Below are positions 20,604-33,081 of a DNA stretch of 64,000 nt, piece after piece. The stretch lies in NCBI GenBank assembly GCA_027559495.1, contig JAMXSV010000002.1, positions 186,001 to 250,000 on the forward strand, read 5' to 3'. The position numbers and the translations under genes are program-made. This stretch comes from Aurifilum marmelostoma. Its lineage: Eukaryota; Ascomycota; Sordariomycetes; Diaporthales; Cryphonectriaceae. The stretch's first letter is position 1. Every line of letters begins with the position of its first letter. Below the pieces are notes generated by a model. The model ran no database searches, was not told the DNA's origin, and saw only the letters and a program-made list of their open reading frames with translations.

Positions 20604-22494
20604 ATGTCGCCTGCCAAAGACCCCCTCCCTCCTTCAGGAGGTGGGGCTACCCCTCCATCTGAATCCGACCAGGCTGTGCATCATGACGAGAAGGGCTCTC
20701 CAGACGACAAGCGTGAGCTCACTGCCGAGATGGCCGAGGACCAGCTTCCCTTTGCCTGGCCCAGCTGGAAGAAGTGGTGGGTCCTGACCGTCATCTTCCT
20801 GGTCCAGACGTCCATGAACTTCAACACCTCGCTGTACTCGAACGGCCTCAGCGGCATCGAGAGCGAATTTGGCGTGTCGGCCCAGGTCGCCCGTCTGGGT
20901 GCCACCCTCTTCCTGATCCTGTACGCCTTTGGCTGTGAGCTCTGGGCCCCCTGGTCCGAGGAGTTCGGCCGCAGGCCTATCATGCAGTCCTCACTCTTCC
21001 TCGTCAACGTCTGGTGTCTCCTCGTCGCTCTGGCCCCCAACTTTGGCGCCCTCCTCGTGGGCCGTTGTCTGGGTGGTCTCTCCTCGGCAGGCGGCAGTGT
21101 CACCCTGGGCATGATTGCAGACATGTTTGATGCCGACAACCAGCAATATGCCGTCGCCTACATCGTCTTATCCTCGGTCGGCGGTTCCATCCTGGGCCCC
21201 ATCGTGGGAGGCTTCGTCGAGTACTTCTTGCCTTGGCGCTGGAATATCTGGATTCAGCTCATCTTTGGCGGTTTCGTCCAGCTCCTTCACCTCTTCACGG
21301 TCCCCGAGACCCGCACCACCGTGTGTCTCGACAGGATCGCCAAGAAGCGCAGAAAGGCCGGCGAGGAGGGCATCTACGGCCCCAACGAGATCAACCCGGT
21401 CCTCAAGCGCATGGATTTCAAGGAGATCTGTCAGACCTGGTACCGTCCCTTCAAGATGTTTGTGACGGAGCCCATCGTCCTGACGCTGTCCCTGCTGTCT
21501 GGCTTCTCCGACGCCCTCATCTTCATGCAGATCCAGTCCTTCAGCCTGGTGTACACCAACTGGAACTTCAACGCCTGGCAACTGGGTCTGGCCTTCGTCC
21601 CCATCGGCATCGGATATTTTGTCGCCCACGCCAGTTTCATCCCAGCTATCAAGCGTAACATACACCAGCGCGAGTCCAAGCCCGGTGACGAGCACGCGCA
21701 GTACGAGAGCAGGTTGTGGTGGCTGCTCTTCACGGCCCCCTGCCTGCCCATCGGCCTGCTCATTTTCGCCCTGACGTGCAATGGTCCTCCAATCCACTGG
21801 GTCGGTTCCATGTTTGCCTCTGGCATCATCGGCATTGCCAACTACGCCATCTACATGGCCACCATCGACTACATGATCTGCGCGTACGGACCTTTCTCGG
21901 CGTCCGCCACAGGTGGCAACGGCTTCTCGCGTGATTTCCTCGCAGGTGTCCTCACCAATGCCGCCACCCCCCTTCTACACCAACATCCCCGGTCCTCAGA
22001 ACAAACCCCTGCAGAACGCGTCCTTTATCCTCTTCGCCATCTCCTGTTGCCTCGTCGGCGCCGTCTACGTCATTTACTGGTACGGGCCCACGCTGCGCAA
22101 GAACTCGGCCTTTGCCCAGACCCTTGCCAAGGAGGCCGCCGACCACCACCGCCGGCCGTCTACTGCCGCCGCTGGTGGCGCAACCGGCCCGACCGAGAAG
22201 GAGAAGGAGGAGATTTCGGAAACGGCTCCGATTTATGCTGCCCGCCCGAGACTCGGACCCGGCTCGAGGACAAGCTCGTACCAGATGAGCAGGGATGTGG
22301 CCTCGCGGAACGCAAGCCGCAATGCCAGCCGCGCACACAGCCGTGCACACAGCCGTGCACACAGCTTCGAGGAGTCCAGGGGCCACGGCTCAGAGCCGCA
22401 CACCCCAGGAGCTCATGGTCATCAGCATGTGCACCACCACGACCTCGAGGAGCGGCTGCACGGGCTCGGACGCATCGACTCGGAGGTCCAGTAG
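20604..22494 (+). CDS. MFS multidrug-type transporter, frame broken by one extra C
   Basis: One exon in two frames. The frame opened by ATG 20604 (A at -3; a poorer ATG lies at 20586) carries a polar tail, then helices with ELWAPWSEEFGRRPIMQSS (MFS helix 2-3 loop), CLGGLSSAGGSVTLGMIADM, PIVGGFVEYFLPWRWNIWIQ and, after the central loop, the second bundle to GGNGFSRDFLAGVLTNAAT. At the six-C run 21967-21972 the frame must shift: with five C it continues PFYTNIPGPQN, the last helix (ILFAISCCLVGAVYVIYW) and the YGPTLRKNSAFAQ motif, ending at 22494 (629 residues). Without the shift, the last helix is lost into Arg/Pro-rich nonsense. The family is DHA1-like drug:H+ antiporters. The ~130-residue cytosolic tail is unusual, with SRNASRNAS, three RAHS copies and HGHQHVHHHD. 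Sequencing error or true lesion cannot be told apart here. Confidence 0.87.
22330..22365 (+). repeat. Coding 12-bp tandem repeat x3 (RAHS)
   Basis: Three copies of CGNGCACACAGC in the MFS tail, each encoding Arg-Ala-His-Ser. It directly follows a shorter AsnAlaSerArg duplication. Its length may vary between strains. Confidence 0.85.
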
Positions 22495-25400
22495 GAAAGT
22501 TCCTCTCCTCGTTGATGATACGGTAAAAGTGTTGAGGGCAGCACTAGCCGCAGTGACCCGCATTATAAAGCACGCGCGTTTATGTGTGCGTGTGCAGCAT
22601 AGTGAAGGGCTCAAGTGGATCAAGTCAAGAAACGCTTCGGGTGCTGCACTTGACTGCCGCCCTCCTTCTCTTTTTTTCCCTTTACTCATTGTTTTCTGCT
22701 GCTTCATACAGGATCAGTTCGGCAGCTCGGAGTTTTCTTTTAAAAATAACATGGAGCCAACATGGTCCAGGGATCGCGACACTTGCTCTCTTCCGCATGG
22801 ATGGGGGACTGACAGTCGGGATTTTATGACGATATGCGTAGACCTAAATGCATGTTGGTCATTATAGATACCCAATACCACGTTCTCGTTTCTTTTGAAA
22901 TAGCGCGGGCTACACGTATGACGTGACTCCATCAACCGTGCCTTGCAACACGCTCTCGCCCTTGCTTACCTTTGGCGTTATGAATGTATGTACGTATTAC
23001 AAATGCAGGAACTTTTGCCAAAATGTTACCAGAGAGAGCTTGGCAGGCCCCATTCCACCATTTCAAGAAAAACAGGTCACAATCCGTGCAGTACAGGAAT
23101 GACTTTCTCTTCGTGGGCAAGATGGAAAAGAAGAGGAGAGACGAAGGGGCCCTCTTTCATCCGAACAATCATCACGCACTGTGAAACCCGCCCCACGCAA
23201 TCCACAGCTGAGTCTAACGTACTGTCCAGATGATGGGTCACCAGATAGATCAGAGTACCCCGAGGTATTAATTGTGTCTTGTGCCTGGCTGTCGGGGTGG
23301 AGAAGGAAGAAGAAACTCCACAGCAGGTGTTTTACTTTTTCTCTCTCTTTACCTTGTCATCTTTTCCTTATCTTCAAAGGATGTTGTTGTTGTCGTCTTG
23401 CTTGTGAAACGGTTGATGTCGTCACGGACGAGAAATTAGCAGGGGGTTCAGTATTATTTCTTCTTTTAGAGAAAAAAAAATTCCTTCTTCTTTCTTCTTC
23501 CCCTGGCCTCCTGATGTGATCCTACCTAGAAAAAAAGGGAGGAATAAATGAGTGGGTACGTCTGATAATACTGGCTATTCCGATGAAAATAGAATGGGGG
23601 GCGGATATCCCGAGAAGGCTTCACTACTAGATGGCTATTACTGTACTATGGTATACAATCAATGTGTCTTGCTAACTTTAAATCACTGAGTCGTGCTCAA
23701 GACACGAAGAGATACCACTTTTCTTCTTTATCGTGGTTGATACAATACCAAGAGAGGATCGTCGCAGGGAAACGCGCTGAGACCGGGCGCGACTCCTCCG
23801 ACGATGGTACCTGTCATTCTCGAGCAGGCATGTCAAGGATACCTTATCTAGCTTGCTTGTAAACAGAGATTACAGAAGAAGAAAGAAGAAGAAAAGTCAA
23901 ATATACTCCGCTTTATGTGGCTGGTTTTGTGTCTCTCACTTAGAGGACAAGATGAAAAGAAAGAAAGATAATCGGTCTCTTGCCGTGAGCTAGACTATCC
24001 GCCCAAGCAGAAAAGAGTCAGGCCAAGAAGTTTGTGTGTGTGCCGAGGCCAAAGCATCATCCATTCCACCACTCATATCGTTACCGTCACACCGGTGGTG
24101 CAAGTGGTGTGGTCGCGCTGATCTGCAGGACAACCTGGCAGCTGGCGCGGCGTGTGTGATGGGAAACCCGCTGCGCCGCATATTCTAAAATTGGGGTCAG
24201 AACTGCCTCGCTTAACATTTTCTTTGAACGTTGATTTGGCGTGGGCTTGCTTATTCTGGCTTGCTTTTTTTATTTTTTTTATTAACGGTTTGGAGGTGCG
24301 ACCGGTGCGTGTGTGTGCCTTGCGTAGCATTCTGGGACGAGTGGGTGTGAATTAGAGGGGGGTGGAGGGGAGCGTATGTGTGTGTGTGTGTGGGAGTGCA
24401 TGTCGCAAATTTTCCTTGGACGGGTATTAATTAACTGCCATCCATCCCTCCCACGGATGCTGGCGATTCAATCCTCCCAGGGGTTGCGGACTTCGGCATA
24501 TGCCGCAGTAGGAAATCTGGGCAGCAACTCAAATGCACATGCACAGAGAGAGAGAACGGAAAAGCTAGACATGCCAGATCCAAACCAAAAGAATCAAACC
24601 TCCCCAAACTGGAAGCATAAAAAAGCATAAAAAGGTGGGTGGTTTAATTATCCACCACGTGGAAGAGGCCGAATTTTCCCATGGCGGTCTTGTCCCCCCC
24701 CCCCCCCCGTCCCTCGCCTCGGCCGACTAATTCTACGACAGGTCACGAGCCCCGCGGTCTGGTCTCCTCAGTGGCGCTGGCATTGGTGGGAAAGAAGAGT
24801 CTCGCCCTCTATTTTTCTTCCGCGCCACCTAATTTAGTACCTAGTAGCCGTAGGTTGCAGTCCACCCCACAACAAAAGCCGTCCGGCATGTCATGCAGGT
24901 AAGACCACCAAGTAGCTGCAAGCAAAAAGGGAGAAGATAAAGAAGCAAGAGAGGCGTTGATGATCTCTAAATGCACGAACCAATTTTCCGGTCACACTTT
25001 ATGGAGCACTTGTTGAAGAGTGGGTTGGTGGGTGACCGACAATCACGGAGGCAGGATGGAGATTTCCTTCTTTTGTGATGTTGCTTTTTCGGGGTTTTTT
25101 CTTCTTTTTTTTTGTTTCTTTCGTCACACCGGCCCAAAGCTCGGAGGTAGTGGATGGTGGTGGTGATGATGATGATGATGACAAGAGAGATGCTGTCTGT
25201 CTCGCTCTCACCTGACCGATCAAGGTTTCGCTGGGGAGGACCCCCTCATTTCCCAAAAGGCCCGCAGGCTCGACCTTCGCAGGGGGCAACATTCTGGGCC
25301 TCCTTCCAGTCAGTCCATCGTGAGATGCCTCTCGTCTATGATTGCTTCTCATGTGAGCACAGTCCAAGCCTCGTCATCGTCCCCCCTAACTATCTGCCTT

Positions 25401-27028
25401 CATTGGCTTCTTGTGGAGGATTCCCCTCTACTTACCTATTTCTTCTCCCTCTTTTTCTGTCTTGTCCCAAATTCTATCGGAGGAATAACTTTGTGCATGT
25501 GTCAAGGGCGCTCTGTGTGGGCGCTCGCGTGATTAACATACATATCAAGCAAGCAAATCCTCAGCCTGTCAATATCCACTCTTTCATCATTTGCTCCTGT
25601 ACCCACAACCCCACAGCGCCGGATGTTTCATGTGCGCAGTAGCCCGCAGCCTGCAAGGTGACCAACGTGCACCTCTCCGTTCGGATCCGCCGAGTCGGTG
25701 TTAGGTGCCGTGGCCACCCCCCCCTTGCCTCTGCAGGCGATAATACTACACACACAAACCTGCTCACCCCCAGGGTTGGTCAGCCGTACTATCAACCATA
25801 CTAACGTACCATAATAATATAGTTGCAGCGCCACACGAGTCTGTGCGTAGGAATGGACTGCGCCGTTGGGACGAGAGAGGACAGGGACAAGGAGGAAAAG
25901 GAGGAAGCCGTCAGCTCGGCCTGCTCGGTCGAGAGAGGTATATGTGCTTAGGTCTTCGGTTGACAAGCTTCCAGAACCCTCGTTCCCGCCCAGCGGTCCC
26001 AGAGATTCGAGACAAAAGATCAGCACATCGTCCTCGGCAAGGCGCACGGCCTCCCGTCTCAAGGGACAAGAATAAGAAAGGACGAACAATAAAATAAAGG
26101 AAAAAGGGTCCCATCATGGTCATGACAACGAAGTGAAACGGTAAGAGAATAATGGCTCAAGTACCGAACGTGGGTTCGGTGAAGGGCTAGGCTTAGTCCT
26201 TGACATACGTACTCTATGTATCACATTCATTCGTTACGACTCAAGACCTCGCTTTCGTCAGGTCTTTTTTTTTTTTTTGTTCTATTCATTTGCTTCTCCC
26301 ACTATTAACACTCTAGTCACTCATGTGCTATGGTACGTACCTTCAGCCCACCCTCTTCCTCTTGTTCCTCCTCCCTCCACCTCTCCCCTGTTGGGCTACC
26401 ATCTCGTGCTCCCTCCCGCTGCGGGTTCCCGCGTGCCATCATCCAGACAGGGCTCCGGGGCATCGTCGACGGAGCACTGCCCCGTTTGAGCAAGTCCACA
26501 AAATCCCAACTTGCAGGTCTTCTTCATCTTCTTCTTTTCCCTTCTGGGTGCCCTATGTAGTTACGTATTCTAGTTTTCTCTGCATACTTGGCTGGCCGGT
26601 CCCGCGCGCCCGCTTTCCAAGGACAAGGCCAGGACGCCACCGCCGCCGCATCAGTATCCAACTCCATAATATTATTGTTCCTCGCTCCTCTCCTCCCCCA
26701 TGCCCAGCCACATTGTGCTTCCTCGTACGTCGTCCCGCTGGCCAGACCATTAGGGATTCCTGTAGTTCTTTAAGCTTTTCAATTCTCCTATCTTGGCACC
26801 TCTTTGCTTTTCATTTTTGGATCTGTTCTCGCTTTCTGTTTTTTTTCTCCGTCCGTATACAAACCCGTTCACGATCGTACGCACGGCACGCACGCAGCTC
26901 TCCTCCCCCGCCTCCTTCTGTTCCTCCTCCCGCTCTTTTCCCCTTCTCCTCCAACTCGACTCTCCGCCGCCGACACACACGCTTCTTCTCCGGTCAGAAT
27001 GTAGCTTGGGGCAAGAACGACATTATCG
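22495..27028. other. 4.5-kb intergenic region, pyrimidine-rich right end
   Basis: No protein gene can be supported. Open frames up to about 250 codons occur in the CT-rich right third but are Pro/Ser/Phe/Leu-monotone, as expected of pyrimidine-rich DNA. The contents are a 15-base C run at 24694-24708, GATGAT repeats near 25165 and a T run near 26264. Dense CT clusters from about 26340 to 26990 are probably the leader of the rhodopsin-domain gene. Confidence 0.5.
24694..24708 (+). repeat. Poly-C run of 15
   Basis: Uninterrupted 15-base C homopolymer in non-coding DNA. It is one of several long C/G runs in the window. Confidence 0.9.
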
Positions 27029-28619
27029 ATGGAGTCAATCATGATCTCCCCCCGCGACGACGATGACGTTGTTTACTACGACCCGTCCAGGCAAATCTAT
27101 GCCGGTCTATGGAGCCTGTTCACCGGGGCCACCGTCTTCCTCGGCCTGAGGCTCTGGTGCAAGCTCACCCGGCGCCACGGGCTGTGGTACGATGATTATA
27201 TTCTCATATCTGCATATGTGAGTTTCGCCTTCTCTTTTGGGTTTTTCCTTTGATCTCGTCGCCCACCTCATGCCTCCAATCTTGTTTTATTTCTCTTAGG
27301 TAGAATCCTGGTTCATCCATATGCCATCACTTGAGTAGTCAGTCACTGACCTCCCATGATATGTCTCTTCACATAGTTATTTCTCATGGCCACTGATATT
27401 CTCATAACCGTCGAATACGCAACCGGCTACGTCCTCGGCAGCTGGGACGACCGCATGCACATCCTCATCAACACGTCGTCGATCGGGACCGTCATCGGCC
27501 AGGCGGTCAGCAAGTCGGCCTTCGGCGTGACCCTGCTGCGCATGGTGGAGAAGAGGTGGCAGATGGGCATCCTGTGGTTCTGCATCATCAGCATGGACGG
27601 TATCGCCTTCAGCAAGTGCATCTTCCAGTGGGCCAAGCTGTGCGACGACGACGACTACCAGCAGTGGTACAGGCTGCAGGGGTGGTGTCTGAGTAAAGGC
27701 TTCTCCAACCAGTGGAAAGAGATTGGAAACAGTAAGTCGCATGGATGTGATGCTTTTATCTGCCTACTCGTCTTTTACTTCATGCTCAGCCAAGAGAATA
27801 TCATCAAACCACTAACATGTATGTGTGTGCTTGTCTAGTCTACAACATCATTATGGATTTCGTCTTTGCCATGTTTCCCTGGTTTATAACATGGCGTCTA
27901 AAGCTTCAACGATCAGAGAAGATAGCCCTTTGCCTGACTCTGAGTCTTGGAATTATGTGAGCAACAACACTATCATTCTATTCTATACCCACAAGCAACT
28001 CGAGGCTAATGCAAAGATAGAGTCGCTATCATCACGGCGGTCAGGACGTGGTGGAAGGACACTCCCCTCATGCACGTTCACGACACATGGTACATGTGTA
28101 AGTCTCATCCCACAAAAAAGGAGGAGAGAGGCAAAACCCCTGCAAAATACTGACTCGGAAACAGGGCGAGATGCCATGTCAGAGATCTGGTACTCGGGCG
28201 AGGTAGCCGGCACCATCATCGTCCAGTGCATCCCGGTCCTCCGCCCCTTCGTCAAGGACCTGCACACATCCCTCACCTCCCGGAGACTGGACGCCACCGA
28301 GCCCACCACCAAGGGCTCCAACAACTGGCGCGGCAGCACGCTCGTGGAGAAGAAGGGCTTCATGTCCATCTCCCGGGACGAGGAGAACCAGAAGAGCCCC
28401 GGCGTGTTCGAGCTGAGCGAGATCCCCGAAGAGATGATGCAGCAGCCGCGTTCTGCACAGATGGCAAGGCCGGGCGCAGGAGGAGGAGAATATTATCCTC
28501 GTCACAGCAACAACACCATGGGTTATCATGCCGACGCGTACTGGTCTCCGTCCGAGGTTGATCTTCGCATCCAGGCGACACACACCAAGCCGCTCAAAAA
28601 GGAAAGCTGGCCGCTTTGA
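27029..28619 (+). CDS. Rhodopsin-domain (PTH11-like) integral membrane protein
   Basis: Five exons, 27029-27217, 27377-27731, 27839-27956, 28021-28097 and 28165-28619, join in frame to 397 codons. Donors are GTGAGT, GTAAGT, GTGAGC and GTAAGT, acceptors all AG. The protein has a short outside N-terminus and a first helix (IYAGLWSLFTGATVFLGLRL). The loop LTRRHGLWYDDYILI is the signature start of the fungal rhodopsin-like domain. Further helices include DILITVEYATGYVL, QMGILWFCIISMDGIAFSKC, IIMDFVFAMFPWFITWRL and IVAIITAVRTWW. DTWYMWRDAMSEIWYSGEVA and IIVQCIPVLRPF end the domain, and a polar cytosolic tail of about 120 residues follows (LVEKKGFMSISRDEE). The layout is that of fungal seven-helix, GPCR-related proteins of the PTH11 group, but there is no CFEM domain. 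A sensor role is only inferred. The ~700-base CT-rich stretch upstream may be its leader. Confidence 0.85.
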
Positions 28620-29344
28620 GAAGAGAGGGGCAAAACAATGAAGGGAAAGAAGAAAAAAGAAAAACTGGAAAAAGATGGTGCGTTTCGTGTGTACATGTCT
28701 AAGTGTGTGGTTGAACCGAGGTATCGTCGTCCCCATCCCCCGCTGCTGGGCCAGACCCGTAAAGGTGGCCTGGTTCTACATCTTTTCATTCTTTATCTCT
28801 TATTATTTCCCAATTTGAGGGCGTTCTATATCGGTTGGCTGTGCCGCAGGAAGGTGTTCATCAAAACTGGCAGGATATTATTATTGTACGCAAAGTCAAG
28901 GCGTATTGCGGAGCAGGATCCCGGCTTTATTTTGGCATGCTTTTGGCTTGGTTTTGTACGTTCTTTTCATCACCAAGGACCGGGGACTCGACGATACCAT
29001 TTCATAGGTTCAAAAAAAATCGCAAAATCAACACAATCTGTCTCAGAATGAGATCAAAGGTGCCAAGGCCAACTTGTGAAGATGAAGTGACGGTGCAAGA
29101 GACGTCGTCAACGCAGATCACCGGGGATTATGATATTATCCGGAGCGGGAACCCACTAACATGTGCCGCGATCTGATATTGCGAGACATGAATGACGTTA
29201 TTTGTGATGTGCATACTCATCAAACAACCTACGAATCTCCCTCTCGTACAAAGCTCTGCACAACAATTGTCTTTTTGGGCTGCGGTCACGTCCGACTGTG
29301 ATATCAATCAGGAGACAAGTTCAAAGGGCAGCAATCAATCAATC
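28620..29344. other. Intergenic, nothing recognised
   Basis: About 725 bases with the 3' end of the rhodopsin-domain gene and the promoter side of the GFA-domain gene. Open frames here have no motifs. Confidence 0.5.
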
Positions 29345-29912
29345 ATGACATCGACTACAACGACAGGCCAGTGCCTGTGCGGCAGGGTAAAAGTGAGTCG
29401 AGCAGCTCACTTGACGGCGAGAGGACGACATTCGTTGCCTTTGCACTCGAGCTGATTATAAAGCAATACTTATCTACCAGGTCACCGTGACAGGCAAGCC
29501 CCTCTCATCCTTCCCAACCCTCACATGCCACTGCACCAGCTGCAAACAGCGCAGTGGAGGCGTCGCCTCCTACGCCTTCGTGGTGCCCAAGCAGCACGTA
29601 CACTTCTCCCCAGCCCCCTCGAACGATGAGGCCTCAGCGGACAGCAAGAACACGGGCTCTGTGCACAAGGTCTATGTGGACAGAAACACGGGCAGCGGGC
29701 AGCCCATGCAGCGGACCATGTGTGCCGAGTGCGGATCGCCCGTGTGCATCATCGAGGCCGGAGATGAGGACGCGAGGTGTCTGCAGTATGGCTTGTTCGC
29801 GGGCAGTGAGGGGGTTGATCTGTCTGCGAATAAGCCGAAGCTGGAGATGTTTGCGGGCAGGCGGGTGGCGTGGATTCCTGAGGTCGGGGAGGACGTGAGA
29901 GAGGCGGCTTAA
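29345..29912 (+). CDS. GFA/CENP-V-type zinc-binding protein
   Basis: Two exons, 29345-29392 and 29481-29912, join in phase 0 to 159 codons (donor GTGAGT, acceptor TACCAG). All zinc-ligand motifs of the glutathione-dependent formaldehyde-activating (GFA) fold are visible in order: CLCG right after the N-terminus, CHCTSCKQRSGG near residues 27-38 and CAECGSPV near residues 96-103, with the usual beta-rich filling and a phe/val-rich strand SYAFVVPKQ. The length is standard for a stand-alone GFA-domain protein. Proteins with this domain bind Zn and act on glutathione adducts or have unknown roles. Nothing in the context tells the substrate. Likely cytosolic. Confidence 0.9.
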
Positions 29913-30545
29913 GTAGCGGAGGAACGGCTTATGGCCAAAGGGGGGGCATTTGGGCTTGTCTTAAGTGCTAGAGTAGTGGAGTGGTATCCCATGTCGGAGC
30001 GACTCACTGAGGAGCTGATGTGATTTTATGTCAATCAATTAAATCGCACTGTATCGCCATGGCTGCAATAAAGCCACTGGGCACCGTGGGTACAGGAATT
30101 GACTTTCTCTTGCTGTCTCATCATTGCTTCGTGGGGGCACTTTGTTGATGCGAGTCTTCATGCCCCTTCCATTTCGTCATGCATGTTTGGGATCCAACTC
30201 CTGATCATGTTTATGCCCATCTTGCAGCAGGATGACAGACAATTACAAGACGGTCATGGGTACAGTTGCTATCGTGTTAGACCGTTTAGGTCAAGAAGGA
30301 AGATCAAGTCCTAAGCGCACGTTGTCCTTACTCCAAGCACATAATCAACCAGCCCAATTATTTCTCAAGAAGCAGGGCACATGCAACCAGTGCACCGTCT
30401 CGGAGGGAAACAGATTGATATTGTGACTTGACTGATACCACTGCGGGCCTTCCCCTGCATTCGGCATGCATCAGGTAGAGGGTGCAATTGATTTACAATC
30501 CCCCCTCAGATTGTCTTTGAGTTCACCGACTTGGTGAATCAATTA

Positions 30546-30586
30546 CCCCCCACCACAAAGGGGGGATGCACCCCCCCGGGGGGGGG
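30546..30586. repeat. Nested G/C inverted repeats
   Basis: Six C (30546-30551) pair with six G (30560-30565) over an 8-base loop. Just after comes seven C followed directly by nine G (30571-30586). Both can fold as pure G-C stems, and the C-rich strand is also compatible with i-motif/G-quadruplex structure. Confidence 0.85.
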
Positions 30587-32856
30587 TCTGTGAGGGTGTA
30601 GAGAGAGAGGGCGGGAGAGAAAAAGAAATGAGAGTAATATTACGTGAGAACACTACTGAACCAAGTCTGATAAGGGATCCTTGCCATGGATTGTAATTCA
30701 TTGGTAATACCATGTCACCTTGCAAGCGAGCAGTTCTAGAGCATCCACGCGGCTCATTTCTTTCTTCCAGCCGCTCCGTGAGCTGTAACAGACATCCCGC
30801 CACGAGGAAAACCGATACAACACACATCAACCTTGGAATGTCTCTCGTGAGAGTAAGCCCGAAAATAAGCAGGGGTACAATGGAAAGGTCGTCTTGAGGC
30901 TGTGATCCTCGCCCAGGCGTGCTTCCTGTCTGCTTACGTATGTCTGTAACAAATGTTGAACCGCCCGCCCATAGGTTTCTCAGAAGACTGGCTCACCGGT
31001 ACCGAGGATTATCCCGTGAATCTCCTGACTTTGGAAACCGGAGTGATCCGAAGCAGTCCAATCTGTCAACATTAGCGCCCTGTACTAAGTGTCCCATCGT
31101 AAAATGTGATCCGGTTCCGAGACCGCCGAGAGCCGTCGTGTGCCTGGTTTGTGTGAACATCACATCATCAGCGTCACAGTGATCGGACAGCGACCTCCTC
31201 GAGCAGGAGGAAACCCTTGGAAGCGCCCGTATCCCAAGGGGTGGTTCGGTTCATCCTCCTTTAGAGTTCATTACTACGCTACAATCCATGACAGGGACCC
31301 GACCTGCAAAAATTTATGTACTGAGCCCCTCTCCTCCTGTTGCGGAGTTGTGGGGCAAAACAAGGCCCCTCTCGGGCGATGAGCCCAGAACACTTGCTGT
31401 CAATGACGAAGCCCTCGTCTAGGTTCTTTTCTGGATGTCACCTACTGCCAGGTTGCGTATAGATTGGACAACCGCCAGCCCTCTTGAGTATCGTTGCCAT
31501 GAAGGCTCGCCAAGAAGGCATTTACCGATCTCTAGATGCGGAGCATGAGGAAAGAAAGCTCCACGATGCCTCCAAGCAAAAGCTTAGCTGTGTGGGCCAA
31601 TTGACGCAACCGCTCGTAAAAACGATACTGTTATTCTCCGACACAAGATTAAAAATGGCCCAAAAGATGGCGGAGAACGGAGGAAAATCCCTTACCGCCG
31701 CACTCGCCTCGCCAGCACACATGGAAAGAGAGGGGTGGTAGACAGTGCTGCCTCGTCCCGCTGGGCTCCGCCTCCTGTTCATTAATACGGAATGGAACGG
31801 AACTTTCCTGGACATCGCGAGGAGAAGTAAAAGAATCCAACACAGAACGAAAGGAGGGGAGAGGAAACCATTCCCTCGCGTAGCCTCGCTTGGTGCAATC
31901 CGTAGCAGACGCGATGGAGATCCCCCACAGCTTATTGGCGGATCAATTTCGGGAGGTACTGTAGCATGGGGGCTTGAAGTGGGCTGAAAACGAAACAGCG
32001 ATCCTATTCTGGTCCCTGTGGGGTATGGTGGCGCCTTGTTTGAAACAAGACTTCTCGCCAAGAAACGGCATGCAACCCCTAAACAAGGGGAGAGGGAGAG
32101 ACAGAGAACATACTAGTGCGTAGGGGAGATATTGTCTTTGAAATTATGTCCGAAGGTCTGCCATCTTGTTGTGCACCTACGATGGGGAGGATGAGGAGAA
32201 GGAGAAGCCATGGACTCTGTCATGGATGGATATTGATTTCTCCTTGAGTTAGTAGAAGTCCGTGTAGTTTACTTACTCGGTGAGAGGGCGATGGGTTGAA
32301 AATATTGTATAGCAAGTGGTTCTCTGAAGAGACGAGGCACGATGCCATGACCACTTCGATGTTTTCTTCTCCTATAGATATCTAATCTATTCTGTACATT
32401 CCCCAACGCAGTTTGCTTTCTATCCAAAGCACCTGGGCCTCATGCCCTCACCGTATTGTCAGACACCAGTCCTCTGTAGTAGTAGGGATAGTTGTTGTAG
32501 TAGTAGTAGTCATGACTCTCCTCGCCAATTCAAGCGCGTACTAAGCAATTCCTTGCATAATCCACAGCGGAAGACCATGTTCCAACAGAATCCATCTCGT
32601 ATGCGTGTGTAGATTAAAGGAGGTTGAGGCTACGTCGACATGCGCCGAATGTAGATCCATGAGCCGATGGAATACTGGGTCTCCGCCCAACCCAGAGCCC
32701 CCCTCCTCCCTGCTTCAGATGCAGGAGACCTTGATTAAACCAAAACTGGGGCCCGGAAAATCAGATCCACTTTCGTTCCCAAGCCAGGGGGTAGGATGGA
32801 TTGAGGCTCTTGCGGGCGCCTTGCTCGCCCCGCCACCCGGATGCCTTGATGCATTC

Positions 32857-32863
32857 ATATAAG
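32857..32863 (+). promoter_or_regulatory. TATA-like box of the polygalacturonase gene
   Basis: ATATAAG about 220 bases upstream of the ATG, followed by a T/C-rich leader (for example 32908-33020). The position suits a fungal TATA box with a leader of roughly 150-190 bases. Confidence 0.45.
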
Positions 32864-33081
32864 TCTAGACATCTCGTCCATTGTTGGTGATCTTTGAATT
32901 TCTACTTTGTTCAGAGTATCATTCTTTCTTACCCTTTACCTTTTGCACCAAGCTCCGCACGCCAGGCTGCGTCCAATCTTTTGAAAAGACCCTCATTTTT
33001 TTGTTCTTCTCTCGCAAATTATACAGTGCACAAAACCATTTCCTCTCGCAACCTCACTTGAGCTTTCCACAAAACACAAAA

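Larger units (their letters stand above)
29913..33081. other. 3.2-kb intergenic region
   Basis: No convincing gene. A minus-strand frame at 32061-31522 (179 codons) and a plus frame at 31502-31741 overlap and have no family features. It also holds the G/C inverted repeats at 30546-30586, a GTA-repeat patch at about 32475-32511, and at the right end the promoter of the polygalacturonase gene. Confidence 0.5.

Noticed and set aside
26323..27066. 247-codon plus frame before the rhodopsin-domain gene
   Set aside because: Pyrimidine-rich DNA read as Ser/Pro/Phe/Leu; it overlaps the true start in another frame.
31522..32061. 179-codon minus-strand frame
   Set aside because: No domain, signal or consistent composition; overlaps competing frames on the other strand.
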